From Streptomyces sp. NBC_01431 (GTDB lineage Bacteria; Actinomycetota; Actinomycetes; Streptomycetales; Streptomycetaceae), in contig NZ_CP109496.1 of the NCBI RefSeq assembly GCF_036231355.1, forward strand, positions 558,001-622,000: a stretch of 64,000 bases of DNA. Direction: 5' to 3'. The translations under genes and the position numbers were made by a program. Shown here one piece after another: positions 18,016 to 26,380 of the stretch. The number at the start of each line of letters is the position of its first letter. Position 1 is the first letter of the stretch. The notes under the pieces are model-generated. The model worked only from the letters and a program-made list of their open reading frames with translations. It searched no databases and had not been told where the DNA came from.

Positions 18016-18579
18016 CGGCCGAATCGCTCATCATGCCGACGACCCGACAGCAGTGGTCGTATCGCCGAGCAGATCCACGCCCAGCTGACCGACCGAGGGA
18101 CCCGCGCCGTAGCCGGTCCGTCTTGCACGGACGCGGGCATGGGTGGGCCACCCCGATGAGGGTCAGGACTCGCTGCGCAGGCCGTTGAGCCACGGGCGAG
18201 CCGGGGCTCCCGTGAAGCCGATCGACGCAGTCGGCCTGGGGCGTACCCGGTCGCGCGGCGGCCCGCCGTTCGCGCCGAGGCCCGCCGAGTGGGCATTCAT
18301 CGCCTTACGCGGGCCAATACCCCGTTGCCCGAATCGGGCGAGCCGGGGTGGCATCAGCACGGCTCCAGGAGGCGATCCGCCGATACGGCACGTCGGCCGC
18401 GGCTGGGGCGTCTCCGGCCTCGTCACGGCTTGGCTGATGCCCGCGAAACCACTCGTACCGCTCCGATGGCATGATCAACCCTTCGGCATCCACCCGCATC
18501 GCCCTTCCTCTATCGGAAACGGCGCTGTGCCCCTGAGGGTGATCTAACTCAACCAGCATCTAACAAATCGGCAAAACAA
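18016..18579. other. Intergenic region before PAP2 gene
   Basis: No gene is supported here. Open frames exist but lack ribosome sites or recognisable motifs. The last ~40 bases (18541-18580) are AT-rich compared with the surroundings and probably contain the promoter and leader of the PAP2-family gene. Confidence 0.45.
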
Positions 18580-19956
18580 TTGATACCTACACTTTCTAAG
18601 AGATTTCAGCGAATAAGCCGCAGAATAAACTTCACCGCCTGGCGTCGGCCCCGCGTGATTCTTTGGGCGACGGCAGGCGCGGTGGCCATCGGATTCCTTA
18701 TCGCCCTGGAGATCATCGCGAGGCGCTACGGAGGCGAACCGGGGCCGGTCACCAACCAGGCGCGAGAGCTGATATTCGCGCCCAAACCGGGGCCGCTGTA
18801 CGGCGGCCTGGCGTTGATGATGGTGGTGCTGACCTGGCGGCAACGGTTCATCGCGGCTGGTGCCGCGATCGGCATCGACGCCGTCTTCATACTGGCGCGA
18901 TGGGCATTGGACGTCAGGGTGCCCGAAGGCCATTTCTTCGGCAACGGCGCACTGTGGGCGATGTCGGGCTGTGCAATCTTCGCGATCACGCGCCGAACCG
19001 GCCAGGAACGAACCCTGCTCCTGAAGGGCGTCGGCCTGGGGCTGCTCCTTGTGACCGGCCGCAAGATCGGGGATTCCTGGCTGCTCATCACGGCGAAGAC
19101 CCGCCCGACCGTGCTCGACCCGTACGTCGCCACCGCCGATCACGCACTGGGCAACCCGTCGTGGCTGGCAGGCCGCATACTCAACGCCACCGGCCCGATC
19201 GGCTCCCATGTCCTCGGCCTGATCTACGCCCAGCTCGCGGTGGCCGCGATCGCCGTCGCCCTGTACCAGCTGCGCAACGTAGCGGCCGAGCGGCGCTTCC
19301 CGCGCCACCACCTGGTGCGCACCTTCCTGGTGATCGGCCTTCTCGGCCCGGCCATCTACATGATCTTCCCGGTGGTCGGCCCGGTCTTCGCCTACGGTCC
19401 CGGCGCATCCGGCACCGGCGGTGTCCAGTGGGCGGTCACCAACCTGTGGCCGCACACACCGCCGCCCATCACCGCCCCGCACCCGGTGCCCTACGACGGT
19501 CTCACCCCGCGCAACTGCATGCCCAGCCTGCACACGGCGTGGGCCACCGCGATCTTCATCCACTCCCGCAAGGGCCCCCGGCTTCTGCGATACGCGGGGA
19601 CGTTCTGGCTGGCAGCCACGCTCAGCGCCACGCTGGGCTTCGGCTACCACTACGGCGTGGACCTGGTCGCCGGCGTGGTGTTCTCGCTCACCATCGAGGC
19701 GGCTCTGCGCACACTCGACCGCGGCTGGGACCGCTCGGGAATCCAGCTGGTCGCCTACGGCACGGCGGTCTTCGCCGCCCTCCTGACGTCGTACCGCTGG
19801 CTGCCGACGCAGATGGCCACACATCCGTGGGTGTTCGGACCACTGGTCATCCTGTCGATGGTCTCGGTGATCTACGGCTACCTCCGGACCACCAAGTCGT
19901 GGAAACCCAAGGCCGCACCAGCTCTCCACACGGAACCGCAACCCGAACTGGTCTGA
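18580..19956 (+). CDS. PAP2-superfamily integral membrane protein
   Basis: A 458-residue multi-pass membrane protein of the phosphatidic acid phosphatase/inositol phosphotransferase-like group. About ten hydrophobic segments are visible, from ILWATAGAVAIGFLIALEII to VFGPLVILSMVSVIYGYL. Two PAP2 signature blocks sit in the C-terminal half: RNCMPSLHTAWATA and GFGYHYGVDLVAG, holding the catalytic histidines. It would act on a phospholipid or polyprenyl phosphate at the membrane. The TTG at 18580 is the apparent start but has no strong ribosome site, so a slightly later start is possible. A clear paralogue of its C-terminus lies at the far right edge of the window on the other strand. Confidence 0.85.
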   Translation: MIPTLSKRFQRISRRINFTAWRRPRVILWATAGAVAIGFLIALEIIARRYGGEPGPVTNQARELIFAPKPGPLYGGLALMMVVLTWRQRFIAAGAAIGIDAVFILARWALDVRVPEGHFFGNGALWAMSGCAIFAITRRTGQERTLLLKGVGLGLLLVTGRKIGDSWLLITAKTRPTVLDPYVATADHALGNPSWLAGRILNATGPIGSHVLGLIYAQLAVAAIAVALYQLRNVAAERRFPRHHLVRTFLVIGLLGPAIYMIFPVVGPVFAYGPGASGTGGVQWAVTNLWPHTPPPITAPHPVPYDGLTPRNCMPSLHTAWATAIFIHSRKGPRLLRYAGTFWLAATLSATLGFGYHYGVDLVAGVVFSLTIEAALRTLDRGWDRSGIQLVAYGTAVFAALLTSYRWLPTQMATHPWVFGPLVILSMVSVIYGYLRTTKSWKPKAAPALHTEPQPELV

Positions 19957-20020
19957 GTCATGCCGCATCACGCCACGGGCACTCCACGCGGTACCGCACG
20001 CCGCCTACAGCCGGACGGGC

Positions 20021-20047
20021 CGCTCGGCAGCCTCCTGTTGCCGAGCG
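20021..20047 (+). terminator. 9-bp hairpin after PAP2 gene
   Basis: CGCTCGGCA (20021-20029) pairs with TGCCGAGCG (20039-20047) around a nine-base loop, about 65 bases past the PAP2 stop. Confidence 0.6.
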
Positions 20048-20246
20048 ACTCTCCCTCCGCATGAGCTGCTCCTGAAGCTGGTGCGGGGCGCAGTGCGCCC
20101 GATGCCGTTGTGATGGATTTGTGAAGGCGCCGCGCGGGGTGCAACGGCCGGGGCGACCGGCTCATCTGATTGGTCGGCGAGGCACACCGAGCGCCTTGGT
20201 GGACACGGCCTCGCCAGGCAGGGGGAAACCCCCGGGAGGGAAGTCC

Positions 20247-20672
20247 ATGACCAGGACGAAGAAGACCGGGATGAGGGCGCGGGGCGGCCGGATGGCCGCG
20301 ATCGGGGCGCTGGGCCTGGCCGCGGTGACGCTGGCCGCCGGGCCGGCGTTCGCGAAGGGAGGCGTGAAGATCACCGCGCCGCAGACGGCGCATGTCGGCC
20401 GTACCTTCGCGGTCACGGCCCACGGGGACGAAGACGCGGCGAGCTACTTGCAGATATGCCTGGAAGCGCGCAGCGGCGGACCCGCGTGGCACCAGGCGAC
20501 CTGCGGTGCTGTTGTCGCCGCCGGCTCCGATGCGCACGTCACCGCGCACGTCAAAGCCGCGCACAGCGGCGGCCAGGAATACCGTGCGGTGGTGTACGGC
20601 CTGATCGCTCCCGGCGACCGTCACCCGGTACGCGAGAGGACATCTGGCGTGGCGAAGGTGGCCGTCCGCTGA
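20247..20672 (+). CDS. Small secreted protein, possible Ig-like fold
   Basis: A 141-residue exported protein of unknown function. It has a basic N-terminus and hydrophobic core (MAAIGALGLAAVTLAAGPAF) with cleavage near AFA-KGG. The mature part is predicted beta-rich (VKITAPQTAHVGRTFAVTAH, then EYRAVVYGLIAP) with one Cys pair (QICLEAR and ATCGAVV), like a small Ig-type domain. The ATG follows GGGAGGG at the right distance; the frame is open upstream but that part lacks coding character. It stands alone between the PAP2 gene and the phospholipase gene. Confidence 0.75.
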   Translation: MTRTKKTGMRARGGRMAAIGALGLAAVTLAAGPAFAKGGVKITAPQTAHVGRTFAVTAHGDEDAASYLQICLEARSGGPAWHQATCGAVVAAGSDAHVTAHVKAAHSGGQEYRAVVYGLIAPGDRHPVRERTSGVAKVAVR

Positions 20673-20800
20673 GTCCCGCAGAGGGGCGACGGATGTGGCG
20701 CGCCGGAGGCTCGGCACCCGGCTCCGCGAGAGTGCGGTAGCGCAGGCGCCCCGCGTCCCGCGCTCCGCAACGAGTGCTGCGATGCCCGTACTTGGCCTCC

Positions 20801-20829
20801 TCTGACAGGCTCTGACAGGCTCTGAGGCC
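20801..20829. repeat. Short direct repeats upstream of phospholipase gene
   Basis: TCTGACAGGC occurs twice head to tail (20801-20820) followed by a degenerate third copy TCTGAGGCC, in the 311-bp gap before the phospholipase gene. Ten-base spacing places the copies on one helix face, so a regulator-binding role is possible. No other feature was recognised in this gap. Confidence 0.5.
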
Positions 20830-20983
20830 GATCGACCCCATTCCGCCCGTGACATCGTTCCCGCACGAGGTGCTTGCGGCCGTTGCCGGACGGCGAACCT
20901 GATCGTCACGCGCCGTCTGCGCTGCGGAAACCGCTTTTCGCGGAGCACCGGATTTCACAACACGAAATGAAGGAGCAGTCTCC

Positions 20984-21973
20984 TTGACCATTCACTTACG
21001 ACGAGGCGGCCGCCCGCAGGTGTTACTGGCGCTGATGGCGGCGCTGTGCGGGATCGTCGGTGCCACCGTGCTCGGTTCGACCCCGGCGGCAGCAGCCGAT
21101 CAGCGTCACGCGATCTACGCCATCGCGCACCGGGTCGACACCCTGGACGGTGTGGACGCCGCGCTCAAGCACGGGGCCAACGGCATCGAGATCGACGTCT
21201 GTGCCTGGTACAACCCGAACGAGTGGCGTGCTTATCACGACTGCTCCTCGGCCGGTGAAACCCGGCACGGCCCCAGCTTCGACAGCATGATCGACCGCAT
21301 CGTCTCGAACGCCAAAGCAGGGCGCCGACTGGCACTGGTCTGGCTGGACATCAAGGACCCCAACTACTGCGGAGAAGCACCCAACCGCGCGTGCAGCGTC
21401 GCCGGTCTGCGTGACAAGGCACAGAGGCTGACGGCTGCCGGGATCCAGGTCCTCTACGGCTTCTACGAGTACCACGGCGGCAGCACCCCCGACGTCGGCG
21501 GCAGGGGCTGGAAGAGCCTGGAGAACAGGCTCGGCCCCCTGGAGGGCATCACGACGACCGGAACCCGCGACCAGGCCCAGGGCGCCTTCAACCGGTCCGG
21601 TTCCGGATTCCCGGCGGGTCACCGGGCCATGGACTACGGCGACTCCGACATCTCCAAGGGTTTCGGCAACTGCACCGAAGCCACCTGGAACACGTGCGCT
21701 GAACTGAAGAAGGGCGCCGGGGACCGGTCTGCCGGACGCCTCGGGGCAACGCTGTCCTGGACGACCACGTACAACGACCCTTGGTACGTGGACAAGTTGC
21801 TGGGCGATGCGCGCGTGGACGGCATCATCGCGGGCTACGGTGCCTTCACCGGAGTTCGCGAGTACGACGACAGCTGGCAGTGCGCCAACGCCATCAACCT
21901 CGTACGCGACTGGGTGAACCACCACAGCTCCACTCACCGCATGGCCACCAGCGCCGACCGCCTGTTCAAGTAG
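20984..21973 (+). CDS. Secreted sphingomyelinase D/phospholipase D-like enzyme with two TTA codons
   Basis: A 329-residue exported enzyme. The signal peptide ends near TPAAAA-DQRH. The mature protein follows the spider-venom/actinobacterial SMase D (GDPD-like TIM barrel) pattern: His49 in AIAHRVD, Glu69 and Asp71 in GIEIDV, His85 in AYHDC. Those H-E-D-H spacings nearly equal those of Loxosceles SMase D (His12, Glu32, Asp34, His47). An LVWLDIKDP strand follows, and a C-terminal MATSADRLF resembles the family tail. It should cleave the choline-type headgroup of sphingo- or lysophospholipids outside the cell. TTG start with an AAGGAG site. Codons 5 (20996-20998) and 14 are TTA, so expression should depend on the bldA tRNA. 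Confidence 0.9.
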   Translation: MTIHLRRGGRPQVLLALMAALCGIVGATVLGSTPAAAADQRHAIYAIAHRVDTLDGVDAALKHGANGIEIDVCAWYNPNEWRAYHDCSSAGETRHGPSFDSMIDRIVSNAKAGRRLALVWLDIKDPNYCGEAPNRACSVAGLRDKAQRLTAAGIQVLYGFYEYHGGSTPDVGGRGWKSLENRLGPLEGITTTGTRDQAQGAFNRSGSGFPAGHRAMDYGDSDISKGFGNCTEATWNTCAELKKGAGDRSAGRLGATLSWTTTYNDPWYVDKLLGDARVDGIIAGYGAFTGVREYDDSWQCANAINLVRDWVNHHSSTHRMATSADRLFK

Positions 21974-22062
21974 CGCCCCCAGCCGGGCCCGTGCGGCCTG
22001 GGCACACCATGGGCACCATGGGCAGCCAAGGCCGTGCGGCCTGGGCGCCATTGGGGCTGGAG

Positions 22063-22090
22063 ACCGTCGGCCGGAACCCTGGCCGACGGT
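22063..22090 (+). terminator. Perfect 10-bp hairpin with T-rich tail
   Basis: ACCGTCGGCC (22063-22072) pairs with GGCCGACGGT (22081-22090), loop GGAACCCT, followed by TTCTCGTTTC. It ends the phospholipase transcript and separates it from the EEP gene. Confidence 0.85.
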
Positions 22091-22229
22091 TTCTCGTTTC
22101 TTGAAAAGATCGTCGTGCGAAGCCACCAGATGCCTGGAGGCCGACGAACAGGAATGGGACGCCGCAGCACCCCCGTCCGGGCAGCTGAGCGCCATCTCGC
22201 ATCGCGCCGTCCCGGTGGAAAGGTGAGGC

Positions 22230-22991
22230 ATGGAGAGGGAAAGCGTGCGGGACCTACCCGGATCGGCGACGGAACCCGACGGCTCCGTGGTCGTGCGCGT
22301 GCTCAGTTACAACATCCGCTCCATGCGGGACGACGTCCCGGCCCTCGCCCGGGTGATCCGGGCCTGTCGGCCCGACGTTGTCTGCGTTCAAGAGGCGCCG
22401 CGGTTCTTCCGCTGGCGCAAAGCCGCCGCCCGCCTCGCCCGGACGTCCGGGCTCGTGTACGTGTCGGGCGGCGCCACCGCTTCCGGGCCCATGATCCTCT
22501 CCTCGCTGCGCGCCCATGTGGAGCGCACCGAGGACGTTCTGCTGCCCCGCACTCCCGGCCTGCACCAGCGGGGCTTCGCGACGGCCGTGCTGCGGTTCGG
22601 CCGGGCCCGGCTCGGCGTGCTCAGCTGCCACCTGAGCAGCAACGGCCAAGAGCGCTACGAGCAGGGCCGACTGCTCCTTGAGCGGCTGTCCGCCCTGGAC
22701 GTGCCGTACGCCGTCGCCGCGGGCGACCTCAACGACCGGCCGGAGGGTCGTACCTTCGGCCTGCTCGCGGGTGCCCTCCAGGACGGCTGGGCGACGAAGC
22801 CGTGGGGGCGAGAGCACACCACCCGGCTCGGCGATCCGCTTCAGCGGATCGACGCGGTGTTCGCGACGGAGGGCGTGGAGGTGCTGGGGTGCGGAGTGCC
22901 GATGGGACTCCCCGACATCTCGGAACGAGACCTCCGGGCAGCCACGGACCACCTGCCAGTACTGGCCGCTTTGCGGGTCCCCTCCGCATAG
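22230..22991 (+). CDS. Endonuclease/exonuclease/phosphatase-family hydrolase
   Basis: A 253-residue metal-dependent phosphodiesterase of the EEP (DNase I-like) superfamily. The fold markers are in order: LSYNIRSM (metal-binding Asn), VVCVQEAP (catalytic Glu), LSCHLSSN (His), AAGDLNDRP (Asp/Asn pair) and ATDHLPVLAAL (terminal Asp-His). There is no signal peptide, so it probably acts in the cytoplasm. The substrate could be nucleic acid, an inositol phosphate or a phospholipid; the sequence does not decide. ATG at 22230. It has the same strand as the phospholipase gene but is separated from it by a strong terminator. Confidence 0.88.
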   Translation: MERESVRDLPGSATEPDGSVVVRVLSYNIRSMRDDVPALARVIRACRPDVVCVQEAPRFFRWRKAAARLARTSGLVYVSGGATASGPMILSSLRAHVERTEDVLLPRTPGLHQRGFATAVLRFGRARLGVLSCHLSSNGQERYEQGRLLLERLSALDVPYAVAAGDLNDRPEGRTFGLLAGALQDGWATKPWGREHTTRLGDPLQRIDAVFATEGVEVLGCGVPMGLPDISERDLRAATDHLPVLAALRVPSA

Positions 22992-23156
22992 CACGGGCTC
23001 TCCCCCCGGCTCCGGTCCTCGAACTACCCGGCTACTACGGCGAACTTCCCTGCGGGCGGGCTGAGTTCACGTGACCGGATGGTTCGGACTGGACTGTACG
23101 GAGGAAGCCGGGTGACCTAGCCTGCATGCCGTCGTTGAAGGGGTCGGAGAAGCACG

Positions 23157-23193
23157 CAAGGGTCCCGAGGCCTGACCGGCCCCGGGACCCTTG
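23157..23193 (+). terminator. 16-bp hairpin downstream of EEP gene
   Basis: CAAGGGTCCCG-A-GGCC (23157-23172) pairs with GGCC-C-CGGGACCCTTG (23178-23193) with one mismatch and the loop TGACC. It lies about 165 bases after the EEP stop. What is transcribed into it is unclear, since no gene is seen between 22992 and 23156. Confidence 0.65.
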
Positions 23194-23651
23194 TGCGCTC
23201 AAGTCCCAGCCGACCGGGCCGGGGTATCGGACATGCGTGTCCATGCCGGTGGGCGCCGGCGGCCAAGAGGTTCGCTTCTGCGGGTGCGCTCGGCCGCTGC
23301 CCGTCGGTGGAAGGCGGGCGTACCAGTTCCCTACTGGCGACTACCCACAGCCCAGCCTCCCGTCCGGCCCTGACGGAGCGGGCGGACTTGCCGGGGCCCG
23401 GCCTTGACGGCTGCTCGGCTCCGTGTCCGGTGCCGGTGAGCGGCTCGCCCGTAACGGGCTGGATGCGGGTATGAGCCGCTACGGGAGAGCACGGAGCGAG
23501 TGATTGTCCATTATCAGGCCAGTGAGTTGCATATTGGTCTGAATGAGTGCAATTTGTGACGTCTTCTGCCTGCTCCTCGTTCTAGGGGCGGCGGGTTTCC
23601 CACATGGCAAGCCTGTCACCCCTCTCTGATCCATTGAATGGGAGCACAACC
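23194..23651. other. Intergenic region with AT-richer promoter stretch
   Basis: No gene is supported. Bases 23500-23575 are clearly AT-richer than the surroundings (for example TGCATATTGGTC and GTGCAATTTGTGA), which suggests a promoter for the small secreted protein beginning at 23652. Confidence 0.45.
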
Positions 23652-24044
23652 GTGATCAAGCAGGTTCTGGCCGGGGCGGTTTTCGCCACTGCCGCAACGA
23701 TGGCCATCGCCGTGCCCGCCTCGGCGCACACCATGGGGCCCGAGGCCAAGACCATCCCCACCAACGCGCACGACAGCATCCGCTCTGCCCGCATCGGCCA
23801 GGGCCCGACGTCGAGCGGCACCGGTGCGACGGACTTCGGGACCCGCAGCGGTGACACCGCCATCGCGGGTGACTCCGGCGGCATCCTCAACACCTACGGC
23901 GCCCCGCTCATCAACGTCGACGGACGCTGCCTGGTTCCGCTGCCCGAGGGCGAGGGCATCGGCGGACACCTGCTCGGTGGCCCCAAGGCCGCGTGCAACG
24001 TCGCGCCCGTCGACCAGTTCCAGGCCCCGCAGAAGCTGCTCTGA
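23652..24044 (+). CDS. Small secreted protein of unknown family
   Basis: A 130-residue exported protein with a clear signal peptide (VLAGAVFATAATMAIAVPA, cleavage near ASA-HTM). The mature part is Gly/Thr/Ser-rich, then carries a two-cysteine segment (DGRCLVPLPEG and KAACNVAP). Size and composition recall small surface proteins of streptomycetes, but the chaplin and rodlin signatures were not recognised. The GTG at 23652 was chosen because it opens directly into the signal peptide; an upstream in-frame ATG at 23604 would add 16 residues. A textbook terminator follows, so it is monocistronic. Confidence 0.75.
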   Translation: MIKQVLAGAVFATAATMAIAVPASAHTMGPEAKTIPTNAHDSIRSARIGQGPTSSGTGATDFGTRSGDTAIAGDSGGILNTYGAPLINVDGRCLVPLPEGEGIGGHLLGGPKAACNVAPVDQFQAPQKLL

Positions 24045-24067
24045 CCTTCGCTGGCCTTGCTCCACAG

Positions 24068-24107
24068 CCCCCTGCCGCGCAGGCTGCCCGCGCGGCAGGG
24101 GGTTTTT
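24068..24107. terminator. Perfect 13-bp terminator with T-run
   Basis: CCCCCTGCCGCGC (24068-24080) pairs with GCGCGGCAGGGGG (24090-24102), followed by TTTTT. It is a classical intrinsic terminator for the small secreted protein and lies between convergent genes. Confidence 0.92.
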
Positions 24108-24140
24108 GGTATCAGCACGAGCCACGGTTCAGGTGCGTGG

Positions 24141-25136
24141 TCAGGTGCGTGGTGTCGTGTTGGTGGCGCTCACCGCACGTCGCAGGGCTCTTGCCAGGGT
24201 GACGGCATCGCCGACGGCCCAGACGTGGGTGAAGAAGAGTCGGGGGTCGTCGGCGAGGGCATGGTTGTGGAGCCCGACGATGTCGATGTTGCCCTGGCGC
24301 AGCGCGGCAAGGACGTCGTTGACTTCGTCAGCGATCATGACCAGGTCACCGTTGATCGCGGCTTGGCTCTCGCCCAGCGGCTGGAAGTTGAGCGCGGAGG
24401 TCGAGCCCAGCCCCGGGGGCAACACCAGCCCCTCGTCGGTAATGGTTTCGCGGCGGACGAAGATGCATTTGTAGACACCATCCTCGCTGTAGCCCTTGAC
24501 TCCCAGCGCGGCGTCGATGCCGGCGGTGTCCAGATCGACCGGCTCGTGAGCCGCCGACTGTACGTCCATGGGGGTCCGCGTCGCGTCCAGTGCCGCGCGC
24601 AGCCCTCGGGCCAGCGCCACCGGATCGCCGCCGCGGGCGTGGGCATGGGTCCACCACAGATCCGGTGTGTGGGCGAGCAGGTGCTTGTGGACCGCGGTCT
24701 GCATGAACCCGTGAGCCTGCAAAGCGTCCGTCATCTGTTGTAGCTCGCCCTCGGTGGCAACCAGATCGCCCATGACCATGCTGCTGCCATCCGCGTAGCG
24801 CACAAACCCCACATGGGACCCGAGTGCGAGGCCCGGCATGACCGTCACGCCGTCCGAGATCACCTCGAGATCCGTGCGCAGGAACGCCGTGTGGTAGTCG
24901 AAAGCACCCATCATGTTGCCGGGACGACCCAGGGCCCCGGCCACTGCCCGCCAGTCCCCCGCGGTGGTACGCAGCGGCCGGATCGGCTCCCGGCGCACCG
25001 AGGCGACCGCGCGGGCGGGTCCGGCAGACAGGGCGGTCGCAGCGCCTCCGGCCAGTACGGGTACGGCCGCGGCCAGCACCCGCCGACGCGGCGTCAGTGC
25101 CACGGCGGAACCGTCCCGTTCTCGATGGACGTTCAT
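24141..25136 (-). CDS. DUF1259 (LppY/LpqO-like) exported protein
   Basis: A 331-residue protein made of two copies of the DUF1259 domain. The N-terminus (TPRRRVLAAAVPVLAGGAA) is a Tat- or Sec-type signal. Copy one contains LGSHVGFVRYADGSSMVMGD and TAVHKHLLAHTPDLWWTH. Copy two contains NFQPLGESQAAINGDLVMIA and IDIVGLHNHALADDPRLFFTH. The paired His-rich motifs look metal-binding. Function is unknown. ATG at 25136. It is convergent with the small secreted protein across the shared terminator. Confidence 0.88.
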   Translation of the reverse strand: MNVHRERDGSAVALTPRRRVLAAAVPVLAGGAATALSAGPARAVASVRREPIRPLRTTAGDWRAVAGALGRPGNMMGAFDYHTAFLRTDLEVISDGVTVMPGLALGSHVGFVRYADGSSMVMGDLVATEGELQQMTDALQAHGFMQTAVHKHLLAHTPDLWWTHAHARGGDPVALARGLRAALDATRTPMDVQSAAHEPVDLDTAGIDAALGVKGYSEDGVYKCIFVRRETITDEGLVLPPGLGSTSALNFQPLGESQAAINGDLVMIADEVNDVLAALRQGNIDIVGLHNHALADDPRLFFTHVWAVGDAVTLARALRRAVSATNTTPRT

Positions 25137-25838
25137 CAGATCAGCACCTCCATGGCCACGAGAGAACCACGCGCCAAAGGCGATTCCCCGCAGACATGAC
25201 CGGCGGGGTACGAGACGTCCCTCCCCCGGGCGCTCGCAGATGGATGGTTACGGTTCCCTGCCCGCCCCGGTTGGTAGACCTGCCTGGTCAAGAGCCACCG
25301 GCGGGAGCACCTCCGCCCCGTAGGCGCAGATGCAGGACAGGCCCTCTCACACATCCGGCCGCAAGGACCAGACGCCGCGGCGGCTGTGGGGGGCCGTGTC
25401 AGCTGCCGTGGACCCGCACAAGATCATGGACGGTCCCGAACGTGGCGCCGCGCCGCCTTCTCACGGTGGACCGGCCGCCCCCGCTCGCATCACGATGCTG
25501 AACAACGACAAGGCGCTCAGCTCTGCCCCGCCCGGCTCCCAACCCAGCTTGTCCGAGGCGGAAGTCGGGTCGGAAGGCAGGAAGATCACGAGGGGCCCGG
25601 AACGACGCTGCTGCGGCCGTCCACTCCGAAGCGGGTTTGATTAGCCACGCTCAACGTGTCTTGAGCCATTCGGCGTTGTCGGTCGGAGCCTCAACCGCCA
25701 GCGTGTCAGGGGCAAGTGGGCAGGCCATGTCTCCATCCATGAACGCGCGTGCCCCCAGGCATCGGGCTGACCAACTTCTCTCGTATGACGGTCAGTTGAC
25801 GACCTTCCGTACGCCTTCCTACTTGAAGGAGTCCTGAC
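25137..25838. other. Intergenic region, 702 bp
   Basis: Open frames occur on both strands but I found no family pattern or ribosome site supporting a gene. The last 30 bases hold a good ribosome site (GAAGGAGTCC) for the hydrolase pseudogene at 25839. Some segments on the minus strand look weakly coding and could be eroded sequence; this is not strong enough to annotate. Confidence 0.4.
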
Positions 25839-26380
25839 ATGCCACTACGTGAACGGATCAGCTTCGCCGGTGAGGGGGCCGAGCTCGTCGGCAACCTCTT
25901 TCTGCCCGATCCCTCGGGCACCGATGACGCCACCCCGCTTCAGGGCGTCGTGGTCGCCGGCACCTGGACCAGTGTGAAGGAGCAAATGGCCGACCGGTAC
26001 GCCGAGGAACTCGCCCGGCGCGGTTACGCCGCCCTCTCCTTCGACTTCACTGGATACGGTGAGTCAGCCGGTGAGCCGCGGGACTACGAATCTCCGCAGC
26101 TGAAAGTCCAGGACCTCAGCGCGGCGGCCGACTTCCTGACCGGGCATCCAGCGGTGGACGACGGGCAGTTGGGCGTGCTCGGAGTGTGCGCGGGCGCGAT
26201 GTACGTGAGCGCCCTCGCCGCCGAGGACCCGAGGGTGAGGTCGCTTGCTCTGGTGGCCCCATGGCTCCACGACGGCCGCATCTGCAAGGAGAACTACGGC
26301 GGCCCGGAGGGATCGAAGCGAAGAAGGCGGCAGCGGCCGAAGCCCGGCGCAGGTACGAGGACACCGGCGAGGTCACCTAG

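Noticed and set aside
18143..18547. 134-codon plus-strand frame between the minisatellite and the PAP2 gene
   Set aside because: No ribosome site, random-looking composition, no recognised motif.
23157..23193. Strong hairpin considered as part of a tRNA or small RNA gene
   Set aside because: No cloverleaf, TpsiC or anticodon arm could be drawn around it; a simple terminator is the better reading.
25637..25837. 66-codon frame just before the hydrolase pseudogene
   Set aside because: No signal peptide, ribosome site or family pattern; it overlaps the likely promoter.
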